Below, piece after piece: positions 52,634 through 62,001 of a stretch of DNA of 64,000 nt. How positions within the stretch are numbered: position 1 is the first letter of the stretch; each line of letters begins with the position of its first letter. The position numbers and the translations under genes are program-made. The DNA lies in NCBI GenBank assembly GCA_035513055.1, contig DATKCT010000162.1:1-64000 (forward strand), read 5' to 3'. Below the pieces are notes generated by a model. That model made no database searches. It was not told the DNA's origin and saw only the letters and a list, made by a program, of their open reading frames with translations. Source of the DNA: DATKCT01 sp035513055 (GTDB lineage: Bacteria; Verrucomicrobiota; Verrucomicrobiia; Verrucomicrobiales; DEV007).

Positions 52634-53036
52634 GGTGAACGAAATCCTCCTTCTGTTGCTCCTTCCGCGCTTCCCAGTCCGCCACCCGCCACATGCTGAT
52701 CCGGTTGGAATCCGCGACCAGGACCACTTCGCCCGCCTTCCGGTACTTCTCCGGCAAATCCTTCGGCAGCAGAACCCGGCCCTGCGAATCCATCGGACAG
52801 ACCACAAAGCTTCCGAACAACTGCTCCTTCAGCGCCGCCCTCGCCTCGTCGCGCAGCTCGGTCGACGCATCAATCTTCTGCTGCAACACCTTCCAATACT
52901 CCGGCGGCATCAGGCGCAAGGTCGGATCCTTGGGATGCGGAAACCCGTACAACAGGGTCATCCCTGGATCACGCCAGCGGGCCGGAATGGTCAAGCGGCT
53001 CTTGGAATCGACGCTGAGGTAGGCATACCCCACCAA
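52611..53036 (-). CDS. mraZ: MraZ, transcriptional regulator of the dcw cluster
   Basis: A 141-aa SpoVT/AbrB-fold protein with two tandem half-domains: GYAYLSVDSKSRLTIPARW and, later, PMDSQGRVLLPKDLPEKY. I place the start at TTG 53036, preceded by GAGAAGG at 5 bp. The longer frame would begin with a GTG at 53096 that lies inside an MraZ box and almost at the predicted transcription start. In E. coli MraZ represses its own operon; boxes here suggest the same. Confidence 0.92.
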   Translation of the reverse strand: MVGYAYLSVDSKSRLTIPARWRDPGMTLLYGFPHPKDPTLRLMPPEYWKVLQQKIDASTELRDEARAALKEQLFGSFVVCPMDSQGRVLLPKDLPEKYRKAGEVVLVADSNRISMWRVADWEARKEQQKEDFVHHVVQFGL

Positions 53037-53080
53037 GGCGACCTTCTCGGAGGGCGTCTGGGCATCACCCCCAGTCACGT

Positions 53081-53105
53081 GTACACTTGGACCCACTTCG
53101 CCCCA
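53081..53105 (-). promoter_or_regulatory. MraZ operator boxes
   Basis: On the minus strand TGGGG (53105-53101), TGGGT (53095-53091) and a degenerate TGTAC (53085-53081) repeat at exactly 10 bp, the known TGGGN-N5 pattern of MraZ sites. They overlap the -10 end and initial transcribed region, fitting autorepression. Confidence 0.7.
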
Positions 53106-53134
53106 CTTTTAGGGAGTAGCACGGATCGCGTCAA
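53106..53134 (-). promoter_or_regulatory. Sigma70-like promoter of the dcw cluster
   Basis: TTGACG (53134-53129) and TAAAAG (53111-53106) are spaced 17 bp on the minus strand. An AT-rich stretch at 53142-53163 lies upstream like an UP element. MraZ boxes start at the -10. Confidence 0.6.
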
Positions 53135-53181
53135 TCTAAACTCTACAAAAAATAAACTTTTCTAGCCTTTCCGCTCCCCTC

Positions 53182-55146
53182 TCATACTCGCCTCTTCTCC
53201 CCCCGCGGTTTTGCCGCATCATAAAATATACGGATTTCCGCCTTTGTCGTCCCCAAAATTTGCTGCGCCCGCTTCAGTGCGTCCCGGGTCGATAAGTTCG
53301 GGTTCCGCGGGTCGTTCAAAAACACGTTCCGGTCCCGTTGCTCGGTCCGCCACTCCGGCGGATCATCGTCGAGCACCTCCAACAATCCGCTGTTGCGGAG
53401 CACCCGCAAGATCTCGGGACCCACCCCGCTGACCAACAAGGCCCGGCCCCGGGCCCGAAGAAAGCGAATCAAGTCCTCCAGCGCGACCACGCTCGTGGCG
53501 TCGAGTAGCCGGGCATTGCGCATCCGGAGAACGATGACCCGGAGATTGGGGTCCTCCGAGATGCGCTGAATCTGGTTCCGGAACAACTCCGCCGCGCCGA
53601 AAAAGAGGTCGCCTTCCACGTGCACGATCGAGATGGCGGGATTCTGACGTTCCCGTTCGCGATCCCGTTCCAAGAGGCGCCCTTCCTGATCGAACTCATA
53701 CTCGGCGAGGTAAGGCCGGCTGGCCTTCTGCAAATACAGCGCCACAGAGGTGGCCGCCCCGAGCACCACAGCGACATGCAGCGGGGCCAACAACGCGCTG
53801 ATGAAGGTCACCGCCACCACGGCCGCGTCGGACCGCGTCGCGGTCAGGCAAACTCGCAAACTCTTGCGGCTGACCAAAGTCAGGGCGACGCAGATCACCA
53901 ACGCGGCCAGGCAAGACTTCGGCGCCTCCGAAACCCAGGGCCCGAGCAGTAGCGCCCCGCTCAGACAGAGCAAGCCGCTGACCAAGCTCGAGAGGCCCGT
54001 CACCGCTCCGGAGGCATAGTTCAACGCCGACCGGGTCAAGGAACCGGAGGCGGCCATCCCGCTCAAAAACGCCGTCGCCAAATTCGCTACTCCGGCGCTG
54101 AGCATGTCCTGATTTTGATCCGGTCTGTCCCCGGTGTGACTGGCCAGTGTTCGGGACATCACCGAGTTTTCCAGAGAAGCCAAGAAAGCCAGGGCCAAGG
54201 CCACGCCCATGACGCTGTGCACCTGATCGAAGATCCCCCCGGCGCCAAAATCCGGCCACGCGGGCAGCAGCGATCCCGCCCCGAAGCCCTCAAAGCGGGC
54301 GACGTCGAAATCCGTCCGGCGCCGCAGTATCGCCGTCGCCAGAGTAATTCCGGTCAGGGTCAGCGGAAAAGCAAAGCCCCGCAAAAAGCGGCGTCCCACT
54401 TCGTAACACAGCACCGTCGCCGCCGCCACGGACAAGGGCTCCCAACGCACATGCTTCAGATGAGTCAAAATGGCCGCGCTCAGCCCAAAAAAGGTCTGCG
54501 CCCCCTCCCCGCCCTCCAACTCGCCCTTCAGCAAATCGTCGATGCCCAGCACGTGGCGAAACTGGTTCACCGTGATCAGCACCGCAGCGCCCGCGACATA
54601 ACCCACGATCACGCTCCGGCTGACATACTGGATGAGATCCGCCGTCCGAAGGTAGGCGCCCAGCACCAGAAACAGGCCGGTCATGAGAACCAACAACGGC
54701 ATAAGTTCCAGCCGCGCCGCCGCGCTCATCCCGCCGAACACGGAGAAAATCAGAAACGCCGTGGCGTTGGTAGGCCCGAGGATGGTGTGCCGCGAGGCGG
54801 CGAAAAACGGCGCCGCCAGCGCCGCGACCGCCGAACAGGTGATTCCATAATGCAGGGGCAGATCCGCCACCACCGCGTAAGCCATGCCTTGCGGCAGAGC
54901 CAGAACCGCGACATTGAGCCCCGCCCGCGCGTCGGCGAGCAGGTCTTCGCCGCGATACCCCCGTAGCGTCCTGCGCAACGGAAAGGTCTCGAGCCGGTTC
55001 CCGGCCACGAAGGCGCGCAGCTCTCGTAAAAGGGTAAGTATCACGGCATGGCTCAGGTCCGGCCGGAGATCCGGCGCACCCGTCGCATTCAAGCACGCTT
55101 CCCGCACGTTCGACAACCGTGGACCAACAACCGGGATGGTTCTCAC
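53182..55146 (-). CDS. SulP-family anion transporter with STAS domain
   Basis: A 654-aa membrane protein. The SulP core has RGYRGEDLLADARAGLNVAV, LPQGMAYAVVADLPLHYGI and NQDMLSAGVANLATAFLSGM, with about 10-12 hydrophobic segments. A cytoplasmic STAS domain at about 505-610 (ISIVHVEGDLFFGAAELFR ... ARLLDATSVVALEDL) follows. Transport of sulfate, bicarbonate or another anion cannot be decided from sequence. The longest frame starts with GTG; the first 34 residues look unlike the family, so GTG at 55044 is a plausible true start. Confidence 0.88.
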   Translation of the reverse strand: MRTIPVVGPRLSNVREACLNATGAPDLRPDLSHAVILTLLRELRAFVAGNRLETFPLRRTLRGYRGEDLLADARAGLNVAVLALPQGMAYAVVADLPLHYGITCSAVAALAAPFFAASRHTILGPTNATAFLIFSVFGGMSAAARLELMPLLVLMTGLFLVLGAYLRTADLIQYVSRSVIVGYVAGAAVLITVNQFRHVLGIDDLLKGELEGGEGAQTFFGLSAAILTHLKHVRWEPLSVAAATVLCYEVGRRFLRGFAFPLTLTGITLATAILRRRTDFDVARFEGFGAGSLLPAWPDFGAGGIFDQVHSVMGVALALAFLASLENSVMSRTLASHTGDRPDQNQDMLSAGVANLATAFLSGMAASGSLTRSALNYASGAVTGLSSLVSGLLCLSGALLLGPWVSEAPKSCLAALVICVALTLVSRKSLRVCLTATRSDAAVVAVTFISALLAPLHVAVVLGAATSVALYLQKASRPYLAEYEFDQEGRLLERDRERERQNPAISIVHVEGDLFFGAAELFRNQIQRISEDPNLRVIVLRMRNARLLDATSVVALEDLIRFLRARGRALLVSGVGPEILRVLRNSGLLEVLDDDPPEWRTEQRDRNVFLNDPRNPNLSTRDALKRAQQILGTTKAEIRIFYDAAKPRGEKRRV

Positions 55147-55506
55147 GAGGCGCCCCGGAACCGCGAACGGAGATCGACGCCGGAGCGCCGGTGTTTGCAG
55201 TACCGCGTTTAGGGCCTGGTGATGTGTTCCGCAATGCCGCGTTGAGAGCGCTGGGCAGGGGAGAAGGGACTCGGCCGGTGGCGCGACGCTTCGGGCGGAA
55301 CTTGTTGAAAGCGTTGGCTTTGTTGCTCGCCGGCACGAACCTCGCGTCGCGCCAACCCTCCCAACTAAGTCCCTTCCGGCATCACCGAATGAATCGACAG
55401 GCCCTGAACTCGGCCGCTGAGCAGCAGAAGCGCCGGCTGCCGCCGGAACTCCAAATGGAGATCGACACCGCGATTCGAGCCGTTTGCCTCACCTCCCCGT
55501 CAGACT
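55147..55506. other. Divergent intergenic region between the SulP and peptidase genes
   Basis: No supported gene. A plus-strand open stretch from 55390 (MNRQALNSAAEQQKRRLPPE) looks protein-like for about 40 residues, then runs into the peptidase start in another frame; it could be a remnant. A possible promoter for the peptidase is TTGCCT (55484-55489) with TATGCT (55506-55511), spacing 16. Confidence 0.35.
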
Positions 55507-58500
55507 ATGCTAATGTCCACTTTCTCCATCCACATGCCCTCTTCTCTCCTTCCCCATCTCGCGCAGTGGAACCAGCACGGAGCGCGGTTCGTTTCCGCCC
55601 TTTCTGTCCTGACGGCCTCCCTGCTTGCGCTGCACGGCGCCGAACCGGGCTCGAGCGTTCCGGCCTCCGAATCCCGCTTCCTTTCCGGCGCCCGCCAACT
55701 GACCTTCGAGGGCCGCCGCGCCGGGGAAGGTTATTTCAGCGCCGACGGCCGGAAACTGATCTTCCAAAGCGAACGCGATCCCGGCAATCCCTTCTTCCAA
55801 ATCTTCATCCTCGATCTCGACACCGGGGACAGCCGCCGGGTTTCCCTCGGCAAGGGGAAAACCACCTGCGCCTGGTTTCACCCTAGCGGGGACCGCGTCC
55901 TTTTCGCTTCCACCCACGAAGACCCCGAGGCGGAGGAAAAGCAGCGTGTCGAACTCGAAGAACGCGCCTCCGGTCGTCAACGCCGTTATTCTTGGGATTA
56001 CGACGAGCACTATGACATCTTTGAAGCCTCGCCGGACGGATCCCAGATTCGCAATCTGACCACGACCAAAGGCTACGATGCGGAAGGCGCTTATTCGCCG
56101 GACGGCAAGTCCATCGTCTTCGCATCCAACCGCGAAGCCTACCTTCGGCCGCTAAGTCCCAACGATCGCCAACGCTTCGAAACGGATCCAGCCTACTTCA
56201 TCGACCTTTACCTCATGCGCTCCGACGGCTCGGACTTGCGCCGCCTCACAAACGCGCCCGGCTACGACGGAGGTCCCTTCTTCAGCGCAGACGGCCGCCG
56301 CATCTGCTGGCGACGCTTCAATGAGGACGGCGACAAAGCCGAAATCTGGACCATGTCCGCGGATGGAACCGGCCACCGCCAGGTCACTACCCTCAACGCC
56401 CTCTCATGGGCGCCCTTCTTTCATCCCTCAGGAGACTACCTGATCTTCGCCACCAACCTCCACGGTTTCGACAACTTCGAACTCTACCTCGTCGATGTGC
56501 TCGGACGCCGCGATCCGCTGCGCGTCACCCACACTCCAGGCTTCGATGGACTGCCCGCCTTTTCTCCCGACGGCAAACAACTCACCTGGACCAGCAATCG
56601 GACTTCGGACACCACCTCTCAAATCTATCTCGCTGGTTGGAACCACAACGCGGCGCGCAACGCTCTCGGCCTCAACCGGCCGGACGTCGTTCCGGCCACT
56701 GTTATCGGGACTCAGCCTGCTCCCGGCTTCGAAAGCACCAACGACGCCATAACGGAAGAAGACCTTCGCCAACACCTCACGTGGTTGGCTTCAGAACAGA
56801 CCCAAGGCCGCCTCACCGGCACGGAGGGAGAACGCCTGGCCACCGAATACGTTGCCGGAGTCTTTCGCGGCATCGGATTGGAAACCGCTGGCGACGACGG
56901 CTCCTTCTTTCAAAACTTCGAGTTCACCGCCGGCGTCGCTCTGGGCGATTCCAATGCCCTGCAAACCCATCGCGGCGAGCAATCCCAAGGCTTCGAAGTT
57001 CAGCGGGACTGGTTGCCCCTCGCCTTTTCCGAAACCGGAACCATCGAGCCGGCGGGAATCGTCTTCGCCGGCTATGGACTCGATATCCCCGAGCAGGAAG
57101 GGGAAGGCGGAAAACCGCAGGAAGCCTATACTTCCTACGCCCATCTCGATGTCGCGGATCAATGGGCGCTCGTGTTTCGCTACATGCCTGAGGATATTCC
57201 CAGCGAAACCCGGCAACGCTTCGCCCGTTACTCCAGCCTTCGTTACAAGGCGATGGTGGCCAGAGATAAAGGGGCTCGAGGACTGATCGTCGTCAGCGGG
57301 CCTGCTTCCAAGGTGAAAAGCGAGTTGGTTCCCCTTCAGTTCGACGCTTCGCTGGCCACCTCCGGCATCCCCGCCGTCTCGATCAACGATCGCTTCGCCG
57401 CGGAATTGCTGGGACCCGGAAAAAACCTTGCCGAGCTACAGAAGACACTCGACAGCGGCCAACTCATGCAGGGTTTTCCTCTGCCCGGGGTCACCCTCTC
57501 CGCTCATATCGATATCCAGGCGGAACGCCGCTCCGGCCGCAATGTCATTGCGCGTCTCCCGGGTCCGGAAACCGCCGGCTCTGCCCCGGCGGTGGCCGTC
57601 GGCGCTCACGTCGATCACCTCGGCGACCAGGCCGGATCCAATTCGCGCGCCACCGGTGAAGACGCGGCGACCATCCATTTCGGCGCCGACGACAACGCGT
57701 CGGGAGTCGCCGCCTTGCTCGAGATCGCCCAGTTCCTCGCCGCCGAGAAACGCGAAGGGCGCTTCCAACCGCAGCGCGATCTCCTTTTCGCCGCCTGGTC
57801 AGGCGAAGAACTCGGACTCCTCGGTTCCACCCATTTTGCTCTGAAAATTGCCGAATCTCTGGGCGGGCCCGAGTCCCCGATCGATTCCAGGATCGGCGCT
57901 TATCTCAACATGGACATGATCGGCCGGCTCGACCGCAGTCTCGTTCTCCAGGGGTTGTCATCGGGCGACGGTTGGCGCCGGCTCATCGAGCGCTGCAACG
58001 TCGTCGTTGGGATTCCCCTCGTCCTCCAGGGCGACCCTTACGCTCCCACCGACTCGACCGCCTTCTACCCCCGCGGCGTCCCCGTCCTCAACGCCTTCAC
58101 CGGCTCCCACGAGGAATACCATACCCCTCGCGATACGGTGGACCTGATCAACTTCCCGGGCACGCATAAGGTCGCCCGGTTCATGTCCCTCATGGCCCAA
58201 AAACTCGCCGAGAGCGAGACCGGACCCGTCTACCGCCGGGTTGGAAGAGAGCAGAATCCTGGGCCGCGCGCCCATCTCCGCGCCTACCTGGGCACCGTGC
58301 CTAACTATGCGCAAAAAGACGGGCTCGCCGGCGTCGAGTTGTCCGGCGTAGCCGCGGGCGGTCCCGCCGACGAAGCCGGCGTCCGTGCTGGAGACATCAT
58401 CGTCGGGCTGGCCGGCCGGCAAGTCGCCAACATCTACGACTACACCTACGCCATCGAAGCCCTCAAAATCGGCGACGCCGCCGACATCGTCGTGAAACGG

Positions 58501-58548
58501 GGAGAAGAAGAACTCAAACTAACCATTTTTCCCGGATCGCGAGAATAA
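55507..58548 (+). CDS. Secreted TolB-propeller / PA / M28 peptidase / PDZ protein
   Basis: A 1013-aa exported protein with a signal peptide (FVSALSVLTASLLALHGA). A TolB/PD40 beta-propeller (about 60-385) has repeats such as AYSPDGKSIVFASN and AFSPDGKQLTWTSN. A PA-like segment (about 520-640) is inserted before the M28 zinc peptidase, whose ligands are GAHVDHLG (about 701), GADDNASG (about 729), SGEELG (about 766), NMDMIG (about 803) and EYHTPRD (about 871). A C-terminal PDZ domain (about 935-1010) ends it. All zinc ligands are present. Likely a periplasmic aminopeptidase. ATGs at 55513 and 55534 are alternative starts. Confidence 0.88.
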   Translation: MLMSTFSIHMPSSLLPHLAQWNQHGARFVSALSVLTASLLALHGAEPGSSVPASESRFLSGARQLTFEGRRAGEGYFSADGRKLIFQSERDPGNPFFQIFILDLDTGDSRRVSLGKGKTTCAWFHPSGDRVLFASTHEDPEAEEKQRVELEERASGRQRRYSWDYDEHYDIFEASPDGSQIRNLTTTKGYDAEGAYSPDGKSIVFASNREAYLRPLSPNDRQRFETDPAYFIDLYLMRSDGSDLRRLTNAPGYDGGPFFSADGRRICWRRFNEDGDKAEIWTMSADGTGHRQVTTLNALSWAPFFHPSGDYLIFATNLHGFDNFELYLVDVLGRRDPLRVTHTPGFDGLPAFSPDGKQLTWTSNRTSDTTSQIYLAGWNHNAARNALGLNRPDVVPATVIGTQPAPGFESTNDAITEEDLRQHLTWLASEQTQGRLTGTEGERLATEYVAGVFRGIGLETAGDDGSFFQNFEFTAGVALGDSNALQTHRGEQSQGFEVQRDWLPLAFSETGTIEPAGIVFAGYGLDIPEQEGEGGKPQEAYTSYAHLDVADQWALVFRYMPEDIPSETRQRFARYSSLRYKAMVARDKGARGLIVVSGPASKVKSELVPLQFDASLATSGIPAVSINDRFAAELLGPGKNLAELQKTLDSGQLMQGFPLPGVTLSAHIDIQAERRSGRNVIARLPGPETAGSAPAVAVGAHVDHLGDQAGSNSRATGEDAATIHFGADDNASGVAALLEIAQFLAAEKREGRFQPQRDLLFAAWSGEELGLLGSTHFALKIAESLGGPESPIDSRIGAYLNMDMIGRLDRSLVLQGLSSGDGWRRLIERCNVVVGIPLVLQGDPYAPTDSTAFYPRGVPVLNAFTGSHEEYHTPRDTVDLINFPGTHKVARFMSLMAQKLAESETGPVYRRVGREQNPGPRAHLRAYLGTVPNYAQKDGLAGVELSGVAAGGPADEAGVRAGDIIVGLAGRQVANIYDYTYAIEALKIGDAADIVVKRGEEELKLTIFPGSRE

Positions 58549-58778
58549 GCCGGCTGGGCAAGAGAGGCTATGCCGTTGAAGAGGAAGCTGTCGAATACGG
58601 AGTCGATGGCGATTTCGTTAGCGATGAAAAGAATTCCCAACCAGACGCTGCACTCAACGGCGCTCCGCGCCGCGAGTCAGCTTTGACGTTAGGCGGTCGA
58701 GGACGCCCGCCCTTCAAAGCCGGTGAGCGGGGTCTGTCCGGGGTTAACCTTAGCCGGCGCCCAGTCTCGCCGCCGGCT

Positions 58779-59849
58779 TCACACCGCCGCCGGCGCCCGT
58801 TGCAGAGCCGGCGTTTCAACCTGGCGCCGCACTCCCCGGGTCTCTAGCCATGTCGCAATGCGATCGAGGGCGGGCGAGTCGCTACGGCTGACCCGGAACA
58901 ACGCTTCCGCTCCTTTGTCTTCCCAAACAAGGCTGATGCTTTCGCTGAGCGGCCCTTTCTCCCGGTGATAACTCGCGCCTTGCAAATCGATTCGCCTGAT
59001 GAATGGCCGAAAGAGCCGGCGCCCGGCAAAGTAGACTTCGCGGTCTTCCCGGTTCACTAGCCAACCGCGGACATTGCGGCTCCATCCCCGCAAGCGCTTT
59101 CCGCCGCCCGTCAGAGCCGGTACCGCCCAGTGCAACACCAGATTCGCGTCGCCCGCGACGCCGAGGTGCGCTCGAAGCGAGCGCACTGTTTCCACGGGAA
59201 GTTCTCCGATTCCCAAAGGCTCCCTTCCGCCATTCCCATCGCTGGGCGCCGGAGCTAGCCGCTTCCAGATCAGCCACCAGGTGGCGCGGAAATGCCTGAA
59301 GGCTTTTGGAAGCACCCACAGAGAAACCGCCAGGAAAACCACACATACCGCCGCCGTAACCCGGGGATAGGCAAGCGCCGCCACCGTGCCGCCGATGACC
59401 ACAGCATCCTCCGCCAGGCTCATCGCCACGTTACTCACGGGTTCCGGAGAATGATTGATGGCCACCCGGGTGCTGGCCTTCGCTCCATGGGAGACCAGCG
59501 TGGCGCCTCCGGCGACCAAGGCGATGATGACCTGCAATTCCGGTTCCACCTGCCCCAGAGCGGCAAGCGCCAGCAGACCGCCGCCCACCGGGCGGATGAC
59601 GGTATGCACCGTGTCCCAAAGGGTGTCGACCCAGCCGATCTTGTCGGCGAAAAACTCGAGGGCGAACAAAACGCCGGCCACCGCCAGCACGGGCATCGAG
59701 CCCAGCACCTCCAACTGATTGAATTCCGCGGACAGCTCCAACCAATGGAACCGCACCGCGAGACCGACGATGAGCACCGTGAGATAGAGATTCAGGCCCG
59801 CAAGTGTGGCAAAGCCCAGACCCATGGCGAGTTGGTCGAGGATGTTCAT
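58779..59849 (-). CDS. DUF4126 membrane protein with C-terminal soluble extension
   Basis: A 356-aa protein. The first about 180 residues are a DUF4126-like membrane domain with four to five helices (GLGFATLAGLNLYLTVLIVG, VAGVLFALEFFADKIGWVDT, VAGGATLVSHGAKASTRVA). The last about 150 residues are soluble and rich in Trp and Arg; DUF4126 proteins are usually only the first part. Function is unknown. The ATG at 59849 is chosen over a GTG 24 bp upstream. Convergent with the peptidase, divergent from the GTPase pair. Confidence 0.75.
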   Translation of the reverse strand: MNILDQLAMGLGFATLAGLNLYLTVLIVGLAVRFHWLELSAEFNQLEVLGSMPVLAVAGVLFALEFFADKIGWVDTLWDTVHTVIRPVGGGLLALAALGQVEPELQVIIALVAGGATLVSHGAKASTRVAINHSPEPVSNVAMSLAEDAVVIGGTVAALAYPRVTAAVCVVFLAVSLWVLPKAFRHFRATWWLIWKRLAPAPSDGNGGREPLGIGELPVETVRSLRAHLGVAGDANLVLHWAVPALTGGGKRLRGWSRNVRGWLVNREDREVYFAGRRLFRPFIRRIDLQGASYHREKGPLSESISLVWEDKGAEALFRVSRSDSPALDRIATWLETRGVRRQVETPALQRAPAAV

Positions 59850-60006
59850 GCGCGTGAGTATACCGGAGTTCACCGGAAATCCCAGCGCAAAGCCCCTACA
59901 GAACGCTCCGCAGTTTGTAACACTTCGCCCTCTCGCGGCGCGCCTTTGGCCCGGCCGGCGGCGCCCAAGTTTGCGTTTGCCCCGTCCTGCGGGTAAGTGC
60001 GCCGAC

Positions 60007-62001
60007 GTGCACGCGGCCCCTTCCAGCCCCTCCGCTCAAAGCCGTTTGGCGCGGCAGTGGGATCTGTTGCACGATCCCCAACACCCGCTGCTCGAACAAA
60101 CCTGGCCTCAACCGAAAGCCCTCTCCGGCGCCGGCGCCCTTAGGCTCTGGCAACCCGATGTCTACGACCAGCTCGCCCTCCGGCAAGCCTTGCTCCGGGA
60201 ACTGGGCGTCGTCCCCATCGTCGCCGTCGCCGGACTCCTCAACAGCGGAAAGTCCTCTGTCGTGGCTTCCTTTCTGTCCGATGCGGGGCGCGCCCGCGTC
60301 TTGCGCGGTCTGTCCGGCTCTCAAGGATCCCAACGGTTCACTCTCTGGATCCCGGCGGACTGGCGCCGGCAGGCATTCTTCGAATCCCTCAAGGAGCTGC
60401 TTTCGCGCCTCTTCCTCCGCCCGCTCGAACAGCTCGATCCCGATCCCGCCCGGGCTCACGCGCAACAGAACGACCTCTCCCGGCTCGATTATCCCCTCCT
60501 CGCCCCCGACCCCCAACTCGACGCCCTCGGGCTCGCCCTGCTCGACTGCCCCGATGTCCAACGCTCCCGGGAACAGGGCGATGGGATCCGTCATCGGCGG
60601 CTCGATCTGGTTAGCCGCGCCGCGGAAATCTGCGCCGCGCTGCTCATCGTCACACCGCGCAGCCAGCTTGAGATCCAGGAACTCTCCGCCATTCTCGACC
60701 GGATGCCTGACGCCGCCAAAATCTTCGCCGTCAACCTCATCCGCGATGAATCCCCGGCTCGCGCCTTGCGCGACATCCGCTCCGTGCTCGACGCCGGCCC
60801 TGAGGTCCCGGTTTATGGAGCTTACGACTTCATGATGAGCGATTTCTCAGACCGGACCCCGGAGTGGGACCGCGCCCGGTCCCTGTCGCGCGAAGAACGC
60901 GCGGCGGAAAGCCGCCCCTGCTTTTTCCTCCTCGATTCTGCAAAGGACGCGCCGAACGGAAGAGCCGCGCCTCCGGAGGCATCCCTGCTCCGGCTCGCCG
61001 ACAGCCTCGCTCCCGAGCAACTGCGCCGCCGCCGGATGGAGGAACTCGAAGTCGAATGGGATGGATCCTTCCACGGAGCGGTGGAAGGGCTCCGCCGCCA
61101 GCTCGCCACCGTCGCCGGCCAAGTCGAGGACGCCTCGTCGAGACTCGTGGACGAGTGCCGTCATCTGGTCCGGGGCGAAGGTTCCCTCCACCTGCGCATG
61201 AGCCCCGAGATCGTGGCGAGCATGGAAGCGAGTCTGACGCGCACCGCCTCGATCTATTACCGGATTTTTCTCATCCCGACCCGCCGCCTCTTGCAGGCCT
61301 GCAACCGGCTGGCGTCGTTGGGTCGCAATGTCGCCGGAAAATCCCTCCGGCGCCTCCGCGACCAGAGCGAGACTCTGCGCCGCCGCCTGGGCAGCCACGC
61401 CAAAATCCCCGCCATCGGGACCATCGGTCCGGAGGAAGTGAGCCGCATGTTCAGCCTCTGGAGCGGCGCGACCGGCGACTACCGCCCCCCGGAGGAGTGG
61501 CGACAGGAAGCCGATACCTTGTTGCGCCGTTATCTCGTCGAAGAGAACACCAACCTGTCCGATGCGGAATGGGACGCCATCACCGGTCCCTTGTGGGACC
61601 AGATCCCGACCCGGGCCCGCATCCAGATCCTAACGTCCATCCTTTTGCTCTTGGGAGGGTTGGCCTTGGCCTTCTTCGATGGCGGCGTTTCTTTGATCAC
61701 GATCAAAACCCTCGATCTCCTCGGCGGCATCGGCGTGCTCAGTTCGCTCGGAGTGAACCTGCGCGGCGTCGCGGAATTCCAGAAAGCCTTGGAAGAAAAA
61801 CTGGGAGGCCGTCAGTTAGCGAACTTCTGCGCCATTGCCGCGGATACCGCGGGCCTTCCCCGCCGCCCCAATCCCGGTCTTCCCCCGCCCACCGTATCGG
61901 AACAGCTCAATCTGCGCGCCTATGGCATCCAAGCACGCCGCTGGGCCACCTTCACCTGGAATGACGATACCGCCCGCAGGCTCCTCCGCGATGACCCCTG
62001 A
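60007..62001 (+). CDS. Dynamin-like GTPase A of a tandem pair
   Basis: A 664-aa protein. It has a G domain with G1 GLLNSGKSS (76-84), a G3-like LLDCPD (180-183) lacking the usual Gly, and G4-like VNLIRDE (N243, D247). A long helical region follows (about 340-530), then two hydrophobic segments near 540-582 (ILTSILLLLGGLALAFF, TLDLLGGIGVLSSLGV). This layout fits bacterial dynamin-like membrane-remodelling GTPases. The start is a GTG at 60007; upstream in-frame ATGs add only Arg-rich sequence. It overlaps the second GTPase gene by 11 bp. Confidence 0.75.
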   Translation: MHAAPSSPSAQSRLARQWDLLHDPQHPLLEQTWPQPKALSGAGALRLWQPDVYDQLALRQALLRELGVVPIVAVAGLLNSGKSSVVASFLSDAGRARVLRGLSGSQGSQRFTLWIPADWRRQAFFESLKELLSRLFLRPLEQLDPDPARAHAQQNDLSRLDYPLLAPDPQLDALGLALLDCPDVQRSREQGDGIRHRRLDLVSRAAEICAALLIVTPRSQLEIQELSAILDRMPDAAKIFAVNLIRDESPARALRDIRSVLDAGPEVPVYGAYDFMMSDFSDRTPEWDRARSLSREERAAESRPCFFLLDSAKDAPNGRAAPPEASLLRLADSLAPEQLRRRRMEELEVEWDGSFHGAVEGLRRQLATVAGQVEDASSRLVDECRHLVRGEGSLHLRMSPEIVASMEASLTRTASIYYRIFLIPTRRLLQACNRLASLGRNVAGKSLRRLRDQSETLRRRLGSHAKIPAIGTIGPEEVSRMFSLWSGATGDYRPPEEWRQEADTLLRRYLVEENTNLSDAEWDAITGPLWDQIPTRARIQILTSILLLLGGLALAFFDGGVSLITIKTLDLLGGIGVLSSLGVNLRGVAEFQKALEEKLGGRQLANFCAIAADTAGLPRRPNPGLPPPTVSEQLNLRAYGIQARRWATFTWNDDTARRLLRDDP

